From contig NZ_LRXL01000037.1 of the NCBI RefSeq assembly GCF_001637325.1, positions 558,001 to 622,000 on the forward strand: a stretch of DNA of 64,000 nucleotides, in the 5' to 3' direction. The stretch's first letter is position 1; every line of letters begins with the position of its first letter. A program made the position numbers and the translations under genes. A model generated the notes under the pieces. The model was not told where the DNA came from. It did no database searches and saw only the letters and a program-made list of their open reading frames with translations. Below, piece by piece: positions 17,345 to 26,212 of the stretch. Origin of the DNA: Cochleicola gelatinilyticus. GTDB lineage: Bacteria > Bacteroidota > Bacteroidia > Flavobacteriales > Flavobacteriaceae.

Positions 17345-18452
17345 TTATAACTCGTTAGTTTCTTCCTTTTGCCCCGTCATCATTAAATAGGCCTTTAAAA
17401 ATTCATCAATGTTCCCATCTAGAATTGCATCGGTGTTTCCACTTTCATACCCTGTACGTACATCTTTAACGAGTTTATAGGGGTGCAACACGTAATTTCG
17501 AATTTGCGAGCCCCATTCAATCGCCATTTTACTGTCCTCAATCTCTGCGCGTTGCGCTTGTTGTTTGCGCAGTTCAATTTCGTACAATTGAGATTTTAGC
17601 ATCTGCATAGCTTTCTCACGGTTTTCCAATTGCGATCGGGTTTCACTATTGTGAATTACAATACCACTAGGTTTATGGGTAAGAATCGCTTTAGTTTCCA
17701 CTTTATTTACATTTTGTCCTCCAGCACCACTACTGCGCGCAAAGTCCCAAGATATATCCGATGGATTAATGTCGATCTCAATCGAATCGTCGGCTAATGG
17801 ATACACATAGACACTTGCAAAACTGGTGTGTCTTTTTGCATTACTGTCGAAAGGAGAAATACGTACTAAGCGATGTACTCCGTTTTCACTTTTTAACCAG
17901 CCAAACGCATATTCACCATCTATTTCGATCGTGACAGTTTTTATACCAGCAACATCACCCGATTGAAAATTGAGCTCTTTTACTTTAAATCCGTTTTTTT
18001 CTGCCCACATGAGATACATGCGCATGAGCATTTCTGCCCAATCGCAACTTTCGGTCCCACCGGCACCAGCAGTGATTTGAAGTACGGCACTCATTGAGTC
18101 CCCCTCTTCACTTAACATGTTTCTAAATTCGAGTGCTTCAACCGCTTCTAGGGCTTTTCCAAATCGAATTTCAACATTTTCGGCAATGCCTTCGCCTTCT
18201 TTAAAGAATTCGTAAATCACCTCGGCATCTTCAAAAAGATCGACGGCGGCTTGATAATCATCCACCCATTTCTTTTTATTCCGAAGTAATTTCATAAATG
18301 CTTCTGCCTCTTGCGGATTGTTCCAGAAGTTCGGGTCGAAGGTTTTTTCTTCGTCGTTTCTTATTTCTATTTGCTTACCAGCAACGTCAAAGATACCTCC
18401 TTAACGCATCCAGGCGATCTCTGAGATCATTGAGTTGATCTAATGTAATCAT
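17345..18452 (-). CDS. prfB: Peptide chain release factor 2, with programmed +1 frameshift
   Basis: Translation starts at ATG 18452 (MITLDQLNDLRDRLDALRRYL) and reaches an in-frame TGA at 18389-18387. The slippery stretch is AGG AGG TAT CTT TGA C; slipping +1 on CTT reads GAC and continues DVAGKQIEIRNDEEKTFDPN into the long frame. The product is then 368 aa, normal for RF2. The body has the catalytic GGQ (about 244-246, SGAGGQNVNKVET) and the UGA-recognition tripeptide SPF (RISPFDS). RF2 releases peptides at UGA/UAA, and low RF2 at the TGA promotes frameshifting, giving autoregulation. A naive start at 18295 would lose 52 residues. Confidence 0.95.
18387..18404 (-). promoter_or_regulatory. prfB: prfB programmed +1 frameshift site
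   Basis: Minus-strand TTA AGG AGG TAT CTT TGA has an SD-like AGGAGG three bases before the CTT slippery codon, and the UGA is followed by C, the poorest termination context. This matches the classic bacterial prfB recoding site. Both flanking reading frames give convincing RF2 sequence. Confidence 0.93.
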
Positions 18453-18709
18453 TGTCTTCAGTTTAGAGTACACTGCCCGCAATAGACGGACAATAATGGG
18501 TTTTTTTATATAAACCCCGAACTGTAAAAGTAGCATTTAACCCCTTCAGAAAAAAGAAAAATAACGATCCATGTTCCTAAAAGGCAAGAATAATTAATCA
18601 TTAATATTTTCTTAGATTTATACCTGGTTAAAACCCTCTGATATTCTCATAGTTTTGAAGACCAATAATATTTTCCCTTGATTTTTAATGAATAAATACC
18701 CAGCAGACT

Positions 18710-21118
18710 ATGAAACGATTTACAGTCCTATTCTTTTTCTTCGGAATCCAATTACTTGCCGCTCAATTTCTAGATAAAAAGGAACAATTACGGTCTTATG
18801 AAGGTTTTTTTAATTTTCACTATTCGGAAACTGAAGGAGAAATATATCTAGAGGTGCCTGCCGATAAAATTAATTCAGAATTTCTGTATGTACATTCGTT
18901 ACGCACAGGAGTAGGCTCGAACGATATAGGATTAGACAGGGGGCAATTAGGAGGAGGCGTTGTTGTATCATTTCTAAAAAGTGGTAACAAGTTACTTTTA
19001 GTACAAAAGAATTTAAACTTCCGTGCCGAAAGTAACAACGAACTGGAACGAAAATCGATTGAGGAAGCATTTGCGACTTCTGTATTATTTGGATTTGACA
19101 TAAAAGAGACCAAAGGAACTACTTATATTATTGATTTTACTCCATTTTTGTTACTTGATGCACATGGCGTGGCAACAAAACTTAAAAAACAAAAAGAAGG
19201 TACTTATAAACTGGATAAGACACGTAATACCCTTTGGATGGAACGAACAAAATCTTTTCCGAAGAATTCAGAATTTGAAGCCATGCTTACTTTTACAGGA
19301 GAACCCACAGGAAAAAATCTTAGGAAGGTTTCTCCCGATGCTTCAGTTATTACCGTAATACAACATCACAGTTTCGTTGCCCTGCCAGACAAAAAGTATA
19401 CTCCAAGAGTGTTTCAACCAGGGTGTGGTGCTTTTCCCTTAACGTTTATGGATTACAGCACACCCATTTGGGAGCCTATTACCAAACGCTTTATAACCCG
19501 ACACCGGTTAACAAAAAAACACCCCGAAGCAGCGCAGAGCGAAGCTGTAGAACCCATTATATATTATCTCGACCCAGGTACTCCAGAACCAGTTCGTAGT
19601 GCACTGTTAGAGGGAGCCTTGTGGTGGAATGAGGCATTTGAAGCTATTGGATACACGAATGCATTTCAAGTAAAAATGCTTCCTCCCGATGCCGACCCGA
19701 TGGATGTTCGGTACAATACCATACAATGGGTGCATCGTTCAACCCGTGGATGGAGTTATGGGAGTAGTGTGACAGACCCTCGAACAGGCGAAATAATAAA
19801 AGGGCATGTTAGCTTAGGAAGCTTACGAATTAGACAGGATTTTATGATCGCTCAAGCATTAATGAACCAGCCATTTAAAAACAATAATGCGAACTACCAA
19901 CCGATGCTGGAAATGGCATTAGCACGCATTAGACAGTTGGCTGCTCATGAAGTAGGACATACCTTGGGTTTTGCTCATAATTTTGCGGCAAGTGCGACTA
20001 ATAACGCAAGCGTAATGGATTATCCACATCCCTTTTTAAAATTAGAGAATGGCACAATAGATTTTTCGAAAGCATATGATAGCGGAATAGGAACTTGGGA
20101 TAAAGTAACAGTGGCTTATAGTTATGCCGATTTTTCAAAAACTATGTCTGAAGCTGTTGCACTCCAAAAAATCATAGAAAATGCAGCTGCCGAAGGACAC
20201 CGATTTATTAGCGACTCGGATGCTCGATCACAGGGAGGGGCTCACTCAACGGCACATTTATGGGATAACGGGAGTAATGCTTCAGTAGCATTAAAAACAA
20301 CTCTTGAAATTCGTAAAACCGCCATCAATAACTTTTCCGTAGATAACATTAGAACAGGAGATCCATATTCAGTATTAGAAGACGTGTTTGTTCCGCTATA
20401 TTTCTACCATCGTTTTCAAACAGAAGCGGCAGTTAAGCTTATTGGAGGTATAGAATATCGGTATGGAGTAAAAGGGGATGAGATGTTTATACAACGTATA
20501 TTATCAAAAAAGGATCAAATGCAGGCGCTAAAAAATGTTTTAGAAACCTTAAGTCCAGAAGCCCTAGCGATACCAAAAGAAATACTGGAACTATTTCCTC
20601 CACGTGCATACGGGTATCAACGCACTCGGGAATCTTTTAAAAGCAAAACAGGTGTAAGTTTTGATGCATTAGGGGCTGCTGCAACAGCAGGCGACATGAC
20701 AATTGCATTGTTGTTAAACCCCGAGCGATGCAATAGATTGGTGCAACAAAAAGCGTTAGATCCTAGAAATTTAGGGTTAGAGGAAATGCTTACAGAAATA
20801 ATTAAAACGGTGTTTTTAGAAAGTAAACAAAGCGCTTATGAAAATGAAATAACACAAACCCTTCAATTTATTACTGTGCAGCAAGTTATTGGTTTAATCT
20901 CTTCTGAAAAAAGTACTCATCAAACGAAAGCGTTAGCAAATCAGATTTTAAATAATCTATTAAAAAAATACATGAATTCTACTAATGCTTATTCTGAAGA
21001 AATAATTAGAATGATTGAAGAATACAGAGCTCAGCCAGAAAAATTTGAAAAAATAAAACCTCCAAAAATTCCCGATGGAAGCCCTATTGGGAGTTTTCAA
21101 TGTTTTGTTTCACAATAG
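18710..21118 (+). CDS. Secreted zinc metalloprotease with HExxHxxGxxH motif (DUF5117-type)
   Basis: The 802-aa protein has a signal peptide (FTVLFFFFGIQLLAAQF). Its N-terminal half fits the DUF5118/DUF5117 region found with these proteases (GVGSNDIGLDRGQLGG). Zinc-binding HEVGHTLGFAHN starts at His413, followed by a Met-turn-like NASVMDYPHP, the metzincin layout. The C-terminal third is helical. It should be a periplasmic or surface endopeptidase; the substrate is unknown. It is transcribed away from prfB and followed 52 bp later by a small secreted protein. Confidence 0.87.
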   Translation: MKRFTVLFFFFGIQLLAAQFLDKKEQLRSYEGFFNFHYSETEGEIYLEVPADKINSEFLYVHSLRTGVGSNDIGLDRGQLGGGVVVSFLKSGNKLLLVQKNLNFRAESNNELERKSIEEAFATSVLFGFDIKETKGTTYIIDFTPFLLLDAHGVATKLKKQKEGTYKLDKTRNTLWMERTKSFPKNSEFEAMLTFTGEPTGKNLRKVSPDASVITVIQHHSFVALPDKKYTPRVFQPGCGAFPLTFMDYSTPIWEPITKRFITRHRLTKKHPEAAQSEAVEPIIYYLDPGTPEPVRSALLEGALWWNEAFEAIGYTNAFQVKMLPPDADPMDVRYNTIQWVHRSTRGWSYGSSVTDPRTGEIIKGHVSLGSLRIRQDFMIAQALMNQPFKNNNANYQPMLEMALARIRQLAAHEVGHTLGFAHNFAASATNNASVMDYPHPFLKLENGTIDFSKAYDSGIGTWDKVTVAYSYADFSKTMSEAVALQKIIENAAAEGHRFISDSDARSQGGAHSTAHLWDNGSNASVALKTTLEIRKTAINNFSVDNIRTGDPYSVLEDVFVPLYFYHRFQTEAAVKLIGGIEYRYGVKGDEMFIQRILSKKDQMQALKNVLETLSPEALAIPKEILELFPPRAYGYQRTRESFKSKTGVSFDALGAAATAGDMTIALLLNPERCNRLVQQKALDPRNLGLEEMLTEIIKTVFLESKQSAYENEITQTLQFITVQQVIGLISSEKSTHQTKALANQILNNLLKKYMNSTNAYSEEIIRMIEEYRAQPEKFEKIKPPKIPDGSPIGSFQCFVSQ

Positions 21119-21140
21119 CTTTATAGTTAAATATATTTAA

Positions 21141-21148
21141 TATTTTTG
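21141..21148 (+). promoter_or_regulatory. -7 promoter element (TATTTTTG)
   Basis: TATTTTTG lies 22 bp before the ATG at 21171. It may start a transcript for the small secreted protein separately from the protease upstream. No clear -33 element is seen. Confidence 0.4.
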
Positions 21149-21170
21149 AATACCAACCTTCAGGGGATTG

Positions 21171-21803
21171 ATGAGTATGATAAAAAAAATACTTTTCTTT
21201 TTAATGCTTATTTCGGTTACTTGCGTCTTTTCACAAAATGACAAGACATATGTCGATCAATTAATTGACGAATTTATTCTAGAATTAAAAGATAAAGGAA
21301 TAGATCAATTCTTTTATACCCAGCGATATTGTGTAGGTGAAATTGTGATTTATGACCTTGGAAACAATCAGCGGTGTATTAGTAAGGGGACAAATTACGA
21401 AACCTATTTTTTTTGGGAGAAGGATGAAATTGTTTATGGAAAAAAAATTGATAACTGCGGAAGCTATTACCCCTTAATAATTGAAAATAAAGATCTTATT
21501 ACTTTTATGAATTTTCACTTTCAAGAACTTCGTTTTGGATTTGTACGGCCATTTATTTCAGAAAATAGGAGAAAAGTACCTTCTTTACGAACCCCTATTT
21601 ATGCCTGTTATCGAAATTTTCAATTTATTAAAGGTGACGAGACTGTAGGACAGACTTACAACACTCGTTCTACGACAACAGAGCCTGATATGGAAAACGT
21701 AAATTATATTTACAATAGCAATCTTAAAATAGTACTTTTTGATAGATTGCTTAACACAGCAATTGAGAATATTGAATTGAGTACAGATCTAAAAAGAATA
21801 TAA
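21171..21803 (+). CDS. Secreted protein of unknown function
   Basis: The start is taken at ATG 21171 (MSMIKKILFFLML); a TTG three bases upstream is less likely. A signal peptide ends near VTCVFSQ, leaving about 190 residues. The mature part has Tyr/Phe-rich strands and Cys residues in RYCVGE, QRCISKG and DNCGSYY, which could form periplasmic disulfides. I recognise no family. It lies between the metalloprotease and threonine aldolase, the latter starting only 5 bp after its stop, so it is probably co-transcribed with it. Confidence 0.68.
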   Translation: MSMIKKILFFLMLISVTCVFSQNDKTYVDQLIDEFILELKDKGIDQFFYTQRYCVGEIVIYDLGNNQRCISKGTNYETYFFWEKDEIVYGKKIDNCGSYYPLIIENKDLITFMNFHFQELRFGFVRPFISENRRKVPSLRTPIYACYRNFQFIKGDETVGQTYNTRSTTTEPDMENVNYIYNSNLKIVLFDRLLNTAIENIELSTDLKRI

Positions 21804-21808
21804 TTACT

Positions 21809-22831
21809 ATGACCATTGACCTTAGAAGTGATACTGTAACTAAGCCAACTGCTGCCATGTTACAAGCAATTATAAATGCAGAAACTGGCGATGATGTATA
21901 TAAAGAAGATCCCACTGTAAACGAGTTAGAAGAAAAGTTAGCATCTCTCTTCGGATTGGATAATGCGTTATTTTTTCCCACGGGGAGTATGGCGAATCAA
22001 GCTGCCATTAAATTACATACACAACCAGGAGAGCAACTCATTTGTGATAAATGGGCACATGTATTTAACTATGAAGGCGGTGGTGTTTCATTTAATAGTG
22101 GCGTTTCTTGTAAATTAATAGATGGAAGCAGAGGGATGATTACAGCGGCCCAAGTAGAAGAAAACATAAATCCTCCTGATTTTTATCATAGTCCGTTAAC
22201 CACATTGGTGTGTCTAGAAAACACAACCAATAAAGGGGGAGGGGCATGTTATGATTTGGAAGAAATAAAAAAAATTCGCTCTGTTTGTACTGCACATGGT
22301 CTAGGTTTACATTTAGATGGAGCGCGCTTATTTAATGCATTAGTGGCAAAAAATGAAGACCCAAAAGTGTACGGGGAAATTTTCGATACAATTTCTATAT
22401 GTCTTAGCAAAGGTCTTGGCACTCCGTTAGGAACAGTGCTCATTGGGACAAAAGAAATAATGAAAAATGCAATACGTGTTCGGAAAGTATTGGGGGGAGG
22501 GATGCGCCAAATAGGTTTTATGGCTGCTGCTGGCATTTATGCCTTAGAACATCATGTTAAACGATTATCGGAAGATCACCAAAAGGCTACAGAAATTTCA
22601 GAGGTTCTAAAAAAACAAAGTTATATCGCATCAGTAGAGCCTACAGAGACCAATATTGTTATTTTTACACTCAAGCCTGCTTTTTCAGAAGAAGTCTTTA
22701 TGAAAGATCTTTCAGAAAAGAAGATTCGAATAAGTGCTATGGGAAAAGGAAAGCTAAGGGTGGTAACACATTACGATTATACCGAGGAGATGCACAAATA
22801 TTTTTTAGATACGCTTAACGCTTATAGCTAA
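21809..22831 (+). CDS. ltaE: Low-specificity L-threonine aldolase
   Basis: The 340-aa PLP enzyme (fold type I) has the family opener IDLRSDTVTKPT, the acidic GDDVYKEDPTVNELE, substrate/PLP residues in HLDGARLFNA and the PLP lysine Lys201 in ICLSKGLGTPLG. It cleaves L-threonine (or allo-threonine) to glycine plus acetaldehyde in the cytoplasm. This can feed glycine to the cleavage system, whose T-protein is encoded at 60515. Its stop codon overlaps that of the convergent YegP-like gene by 4 bp. Confidence 0.93.
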   Translation: MTIDLRSDTVTKPTAAMLQAIINAETGDDVYKEDPTVNELEEKLASLFGLDNALFFPTGSMANQAAIKLHTQPGEQLICDKWAHVFNYEGGGVSFNSGVSCKLIDGSRGMITAAQVEENINPPDFYHSPLTTLVCLENTTNKGGGACYDLEEIKKIRSVCTAHGLGLHLDGARLFNALVAKNEDPKVYGEIFDTISICLSKGLGTPLGTVLIGTKEIMKNAIRVRKVLGGGMRQIGFMAAAGIYALEHHVKRLSEDHQKATEISEVLKKQSYIASVEPTETNIVIFTLKPAFSEEVFMKDLSEKKIRISAMGKGKLRVVTHYDYTEEMHKYFLDTLNAYS

Positions 22832-23151
22832 AGTTCTTTCGTCTCAGCATCAACCGCATGTTTTTGAACCGAAACAATACCATTTTGCAAACCAGATTCC
22901 CCAACATAAAGCTGACTGCTACCAATAATTTTTCCGTTTTTTGCTTTTAGGTTAAAGAAAAATTTTCCGTTTCTAGATGTTTTACGTTCAAACTTAGTGT
23001 CATCGGCACAATTTTTTTGAACGGATGCTATTCCATTTAAAGCGCTCATCTTACTTTCGTACGTTTCACTTGTTAAAATCACCTGTCCATTCGCAGCTTT
23101 TAGAACGAAGTGAAATGTGCCTTTTTCTTTATTTTTGGTTAACTCGAACAT
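22828..23151 (-). CDS. YegP-like DUF1508 tandem-repeat protein
   Basis: The 107-aa protein is two copies of the roughly 50-residue DUF1508 unit. Copy 1 (about 1-50) contains FHFVLKAANGQVILTSETYESKMSALNGI; copy 2 (about 55-105) contains FFFNLKAKNGKIIGSSQLYVGESGLQNGI. The shared F-L-KA-NG-I--S--Y pattern defines the family. The family is small, cytoplasmic and of unknown role. Its terminal codon overlaps that of the threonine aldolase gene in convergent orientation, leaving no room for a terminator between them. Confidence 0.88.
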   Translation of the reverse strand: MFELTKNKEKGTFHFVLKAANGQVILTSETYESKMSALNGIASVQKNCADDTKFERKTSRNGKFFFNLKAKNGKIIGSSQLYVGESGLQNGIVSVQKHAVDAETKEL

Positions 23152-23391
23152 AATCTATTAATGTTTTAATTTGGATTGTTAAAATTCTAAAAAAAAATTG
23201 ATTTAGCTCTATTGAAACAATAAATTAATACCGTAGAACTAATATTTTTTGGACGTTGTACTTAATCCTCTTAATTTGACAACTAGTCGAAAATGAAGGA
23301 GGGCAATGAAAGTTTGTCCGTTTTTTTTTAGTAAATTTATGTCTATAGCACTAATTTCGTGTCAAATAAATAACCTTAAACATCAACAAAC

Positions 23392-25083
23392 ATGAAAAAA
23401 ATTATTTTATTAGGTCTTTCTTTACTGGTTGCTTCTGTAGCTTTTGGACAAGATCTACCAACAAACCCTGAGCCTGGTAAATGTTACATTCGTTGTGTAA
23501 CTCCTGACGTTTGGGTGAACCAAGAAGTGACGGTACAGGTATCCCCTGCATACAAAAAATTAAGAGTGGTACCAGCACAATACGAAAGAGAAACAATGAC
23601 CGTAGATGCTAAATCTGCTGGAACTACCTTAGAGGTGATCCCTGCAGAGTACGCTACAGAGTCTTTTGACATTGTTACAAAGGAAGCCTCTCAAAGTCTT
23701 ATTAAAATAGGTTCAGAAAAATCTACCGATACTGAAACAGTAACTGTGTCTGACGCAAGTTATAGTCTTCGTGTGGTTCCTGCAGTTTACGAAAACAGAG
23801 ATTTCGAAGTAGTAGTGCAACCAGCGTATCAAAAAGTTGAAATTGTACCAGCAGTATACGAAACAAGAGATGTCGTAATTACTGTAAAAGAGCCATCGCA
23901 GCGATTAGAGGTTATTCCAGCGCAATGGGGAACTGAAACTGTAACTTATACAAAGAAAGAAGGTGGATCGTCTATTAGAACTACTCCTGCTAGTTTTACT
24001 TCAGACTACGAGTCTATTGAGGTTAAGCCTGCTACGGCTCGTTGGGAAATGAGTGATACTCCAGCTGCTGAGTGTGCTTCAAGCGACCCTAACGATTGTA
24101 GATACTGGTGTTATAAGGGAATTCCTGCTGAATTTACTACAGTAAGTGTACAGCGTTTAGCAACAGACGCATCTTTCGTGAAAACTCCAGATTGTGCTGA
24201 CGGAAGTAACTCAAGTGGCGAAGATTGTACTGGAACGTATACAAAAACGGTTATGACAAGTCCTGCAACGACTCGTGTAATTGATATTCCTGGTGAAACT
24301 AAAACAGTTAAAACTACTGTTATGGTAACGCCTCCAACAACGAGAACTATTACTGTTCCTGAAGTTAGAAAAACAATGTCTAAAAGAGTTATGGTAACAC
24401 CTCCAACTACAGAGCGAATCGAAATTCCTGCTGAGACTAAAACGGTAACTAAAACTCTTTACTCTAACGAAACTACAAGAGTAGAAACTTCTCCTGCAGT
24501 ATCTAAGACGTTTACGAAGCGAGTAATGAAAACTCCTCCAACCACTAGAACTGTAAACATTTCTGGTAAGTCTCAATCACTTACTGTTACAAAACTAGTA
24601 GCAGACGCAAGAGTAGAAGAGGAAACAGTTCCTGCTGTAAGTAAAACAGTTACAAAAGAAGTTCTTCAACAAAAAGGTGGTCTTACTACTTGGAAAGAAG
24701 TTGATTGTGAGTTAGTAGAATATCAAGCACTTCCAATAAACTGGAACTTAGGTAGCGCTACATTAACTGCAGAAGCTAAAAGTCTTATTGATACGCGCTT
24801 AATGCCTGTTTTAAATCAGAACGAAGGAGCTCGATTAGAAATTGTTTCTCATACAGATTCAAGAGGAAGTAAAACTTCGAATCAAGATCTTTCTGAAAGA
24901 AGAGCTCAAGCTGTTGTAACATACCTTCAAGCGAAAGGAATAAACAGTAGTTTATTAGTAGCTAATGGTTTTGGTGAAACAAGACTTAAAAACAGATGTG
25001 CAGACGGAGTATCTTGTACAGAACGTGAGCACGCTATTAACCGTAGAACTGAATTCAGATTAATGAATAACAGTGGTAAATAG
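23392..25083 (+). CDS. OmpA-family protein with two kinds of internal repeats
   Basis: The 563-aa protein has a signal peptide (ILLGLSLLVASVAFGQ). Repeats of the form 'L-V(V/I)PA-YE....V' occupy about 55-200 (LRVVPAQYE, LEVIPAEYA, LRVVPAVYE, VEIVPAVYE, LEVIPAQWG). A Cys-containing segment follows (about 215-285: DPNDCRYWCYKG, GEDCTGTY), then Thr/Pro repeats (about 285-420: TPPTTRTI, TPPTTERI, TPPTTRTV). The C-terminal OmpA domain (about 440-558) includes SHTDSRGSKTSNQDLSERRAQAV, the peptidoglycan-binding loop. It probably ties the outer membrane to peptidoglycan. The repeats have no function I know. Confidence 0.85.
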   Translation: MKKIILLGLSLLVASVAFGQDLPTNPEPGKCYIRCVTPDVWVNQEVTVQVSPAYKKLRVVPAQYERETMTVDAKSAGTTLEVIPAEYATESFDIVTKEASQSLIKIGSEKSTDTETVTVSDASYSLRVVPAVYENRDFEVVVQPAYQKVEIVPAVYETRDVVITVKEPSQRLEVIPAQWGTETVTYTKKEGGSSIRTTPASFTSDYESIEVKPATARWEMSDTPAAECASSDPNDCRYWCYKGIPAEFTTVSVQRLATDASFVKTPDCADGSNSSGEDCTGTYTKTVMTSPATTRVIDIPGETKTVKTTVMVTPPTTRTITVPEVRKTMSKRVMVTPPTTERIEIPAETKTVTKTLYSNETTRVETSPAVSKTFTKRVMKTPPTTRTVNISGKSQSLTVTKLVADARVEEETVPAVSKTVTKEVLQQKGGLTTWKEVDCELVEYQALPINWNLGSATLTAEAKSLIDTRLMPVLNQNEGARLEIVSHTDSRGSKTSNQDLSERRAQAVVTYLQAKGINSSLLVANGFGETRLKNRCADGVSCTEREHAINRRTEFRLMNNSGK

Positions 25084-25121
25084 TGTTATAATACACTAAA
25101 ATAACCATCGACACGTTTTAA

Positions 25122-25157
25122 GAGAATTCCCATTAATTTGGGAATTCTTTTTTTTTG
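25122..25157 (+). terminator. Terminator of the OmpA-family gene
   Basis: A perfect 10-bp stem (AGAATTCCCA and TGGGAATTCT) with a six-base loop is followed by ten Ts. Confidence 0.92.
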
Positions 25158-25204
25158 TGTCATCTTTGGCACATAATATGTTGAATATATTTAAAATACA
25201 TCTT

Positions 25205-25672
25205 ATGAAACGACTCTTGATAATTGTTTTTTTATTTTCGGGCTTTCTTGGTTTTGCCCAAGATGAGTTAATTACTCTTAATTGGCATACAGATCTTGAA
25301 GAGGCAGAGAAAATTTCTCAAGCTGAGAACAAACAAATTTTGGTTTATTTCACAGGAAGTGACTGGTGTTCTCCTTGTATTGCACTAAAAAAAGATTTTT
25401 TTGAAACTTCAGAATTTGCAGATCGAGCAGATAATTTTGTATTGGTAATGATAGATTATCCTAGACGAGTCGATATACTTTCCGAAGACCAATTGGCATA
25501 CAATAAAAAAATTGTAGCAAAATATAATAAGAATAAGTCGTTTCCAAAACTTGTAATGTTAAACGCTAAAGGACAAGAGTTAGGAAAGTTATCTGGATAT
25601 AGTTCTTTTAATACCTATAAAGATACCAGTCATCATTTTGCTTTTGTAGATAAATTTAGCTCTTCTAATTAA
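25205..25672 (+). CDS. Secreted thioredoxin-family protein
   Basis: The start at 25205 gives a clean signal peptide (MKRLLIIVFLFSGFLGFAQ); an upstream in-frame start would add 16 residues before it. The mature 136 residues form a thioredoxin fold with FTGSDWCSPC (Cys55 and Cys58), then KSFPKLVMLNAKG with the cis-Pro. This resembles the thiol-disulfide DUF255/thioredoxin_7-like group common in Bacteroidota. It should act in the periplasm on disulfides; CSPC resembles neither DsbA (CPHC) nor cytosolic thioredoxin (CGPC). The partner is unknown. It is flanked by terminators on both sides and so is probably monocistronic. Confidence 0.85.
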   Translation: MKRLLIIVFLFSGFLGFAQDELITLNWHTDLEEAEKISQAENKQILVYFTGSDWCSPCIALKKDFFETSEFADRADNFVLVMIDYPRRVDILSEDQLAYNKKIVAKYNKNKSFPKLVMLNAKGQELGKLSGYSSFNTYKDTSHHFAFVDKFSSSN

Positions 25673-25729
25673 AGCAAGAACAAAATAATGGATTAGTTTT
25701 AAGTTTAGTAAGGGAAGCCAATCTAAAAT

Positions 25730-25764
25730 AAAAATCCACGAATATAATTTATTCGTGGATTTTT
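25730..25764. terminator. Bidirectional hairpin terminator
   Basis: A perfect 13-bp stem (AAAATCCACGAAT and ATTCGTGGATTTT) with a seven-base loop lies between the convergent thioredoxin and ybaB genes. Confidence 0.9.
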
Positions 25765-25823
25765 AGTAGTCAAAATAATAGAAGTACAATTCTATTAAAT
25801 TACAATTTAAAGCACATCATGTT

Positions 25824-26147
25824 TTATTTTAAAAGGTCCATTCCAGGGATATTTGGCATGCCTTCTTTTGCTACAGCACCTATTTCGGTTTCGTTAATTT
25901 CTGTAGCTTTAGCTATTGCCTTATTAAGAGTGAGTACTAAATAATCTTCTAGTTGCTCTTTGTCTTCCAAAAGGGCATCATCTAAAGAAATGTTTTTAAT
26001 TTCTCTATTGGCAGTAATTGTCACTTTTATTAATCCATCATTACTCGATTCATCTACTAATACTGTGTCAAGCCTCTTTTTTGTGGCTTCAACTTTTTCT
26101 TGGGTTTCTTTGAGTTTCCCCATCATTCCCATTAAATCTCCAAACAT
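25824..26147 (-). CDS. YbaB/EbfC family nucleoid-associated protein
   Basis: The start at 26147 ([20 protein letters not shown]) gives 107 aa, the usual length. Two upstream in-frame ATGs (26168, 26189) lie at or before the predicted transcription start, because a -7 element is at 26171-26178. The protein has an N-terminal coiled helix, a [16 protein letters not shown] strand region and a final helix, as in YbaB dimers that bind DNA without strong specificity. In many bacteria ybaB follows dnaX in an operon; here dnaX is some 20 kb away and the gene is divergent from an S9 peptidase. Confidence 0.9.
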   Translation of the reverse strand: MFGDLMGMMGKLKETQEKVEATKKRLDTVLVDESSNDGLIKVTITANREIKNISLDDALLEDKEQLEDYLVLTLNKAIAKATEINETEIGAVAKEGMPNIPGMDLLK

Positions 26148-26170
26148 ATCTTTCTTTTTTATATTCATTG

Positions 26171-26202
26171 CAAATTTACTACTTTGCACCGCTACAATTC
26201 AA
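26171..26202 (-). promoter_or_regulatory. Promoter of ybaB (-33 TTG, -7 TAAATTTG)
   Basis: Minus-strand TAAATTTG (26178-26171) has TTG 21 bp upstream (26202-26200). Its position decides the start codon of ybaB in favour of 26147. Confidence 0.6.
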
Positions 26203-26212
26203 CCTTTTGTTT

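Noticed and set aside
17345-18295. prfB starting at 18295 as a 316-aa protein
   Set aside because: The frameshift reading from ATG 18452 gives a normal-length RF2 with a conserved N-terminus; 18295 is an internal methionine.
24211-24576. A 121-codon minus-strand ORF rich in Ser, Arg and Tyr inside the OmpA-family gene
   Set aside because: It is the antisense reflection of the Thr/Pro repeat codons; composition is artificial and there is no promoter or family resemblance.
23540-24680. Regularly spaced repeats that could suggest a CRISPR array
   Set aside because: The repeats are protein-level, imperfect at the DNA level, in frame, and without unique spacers of constant length; no cas genes are present.
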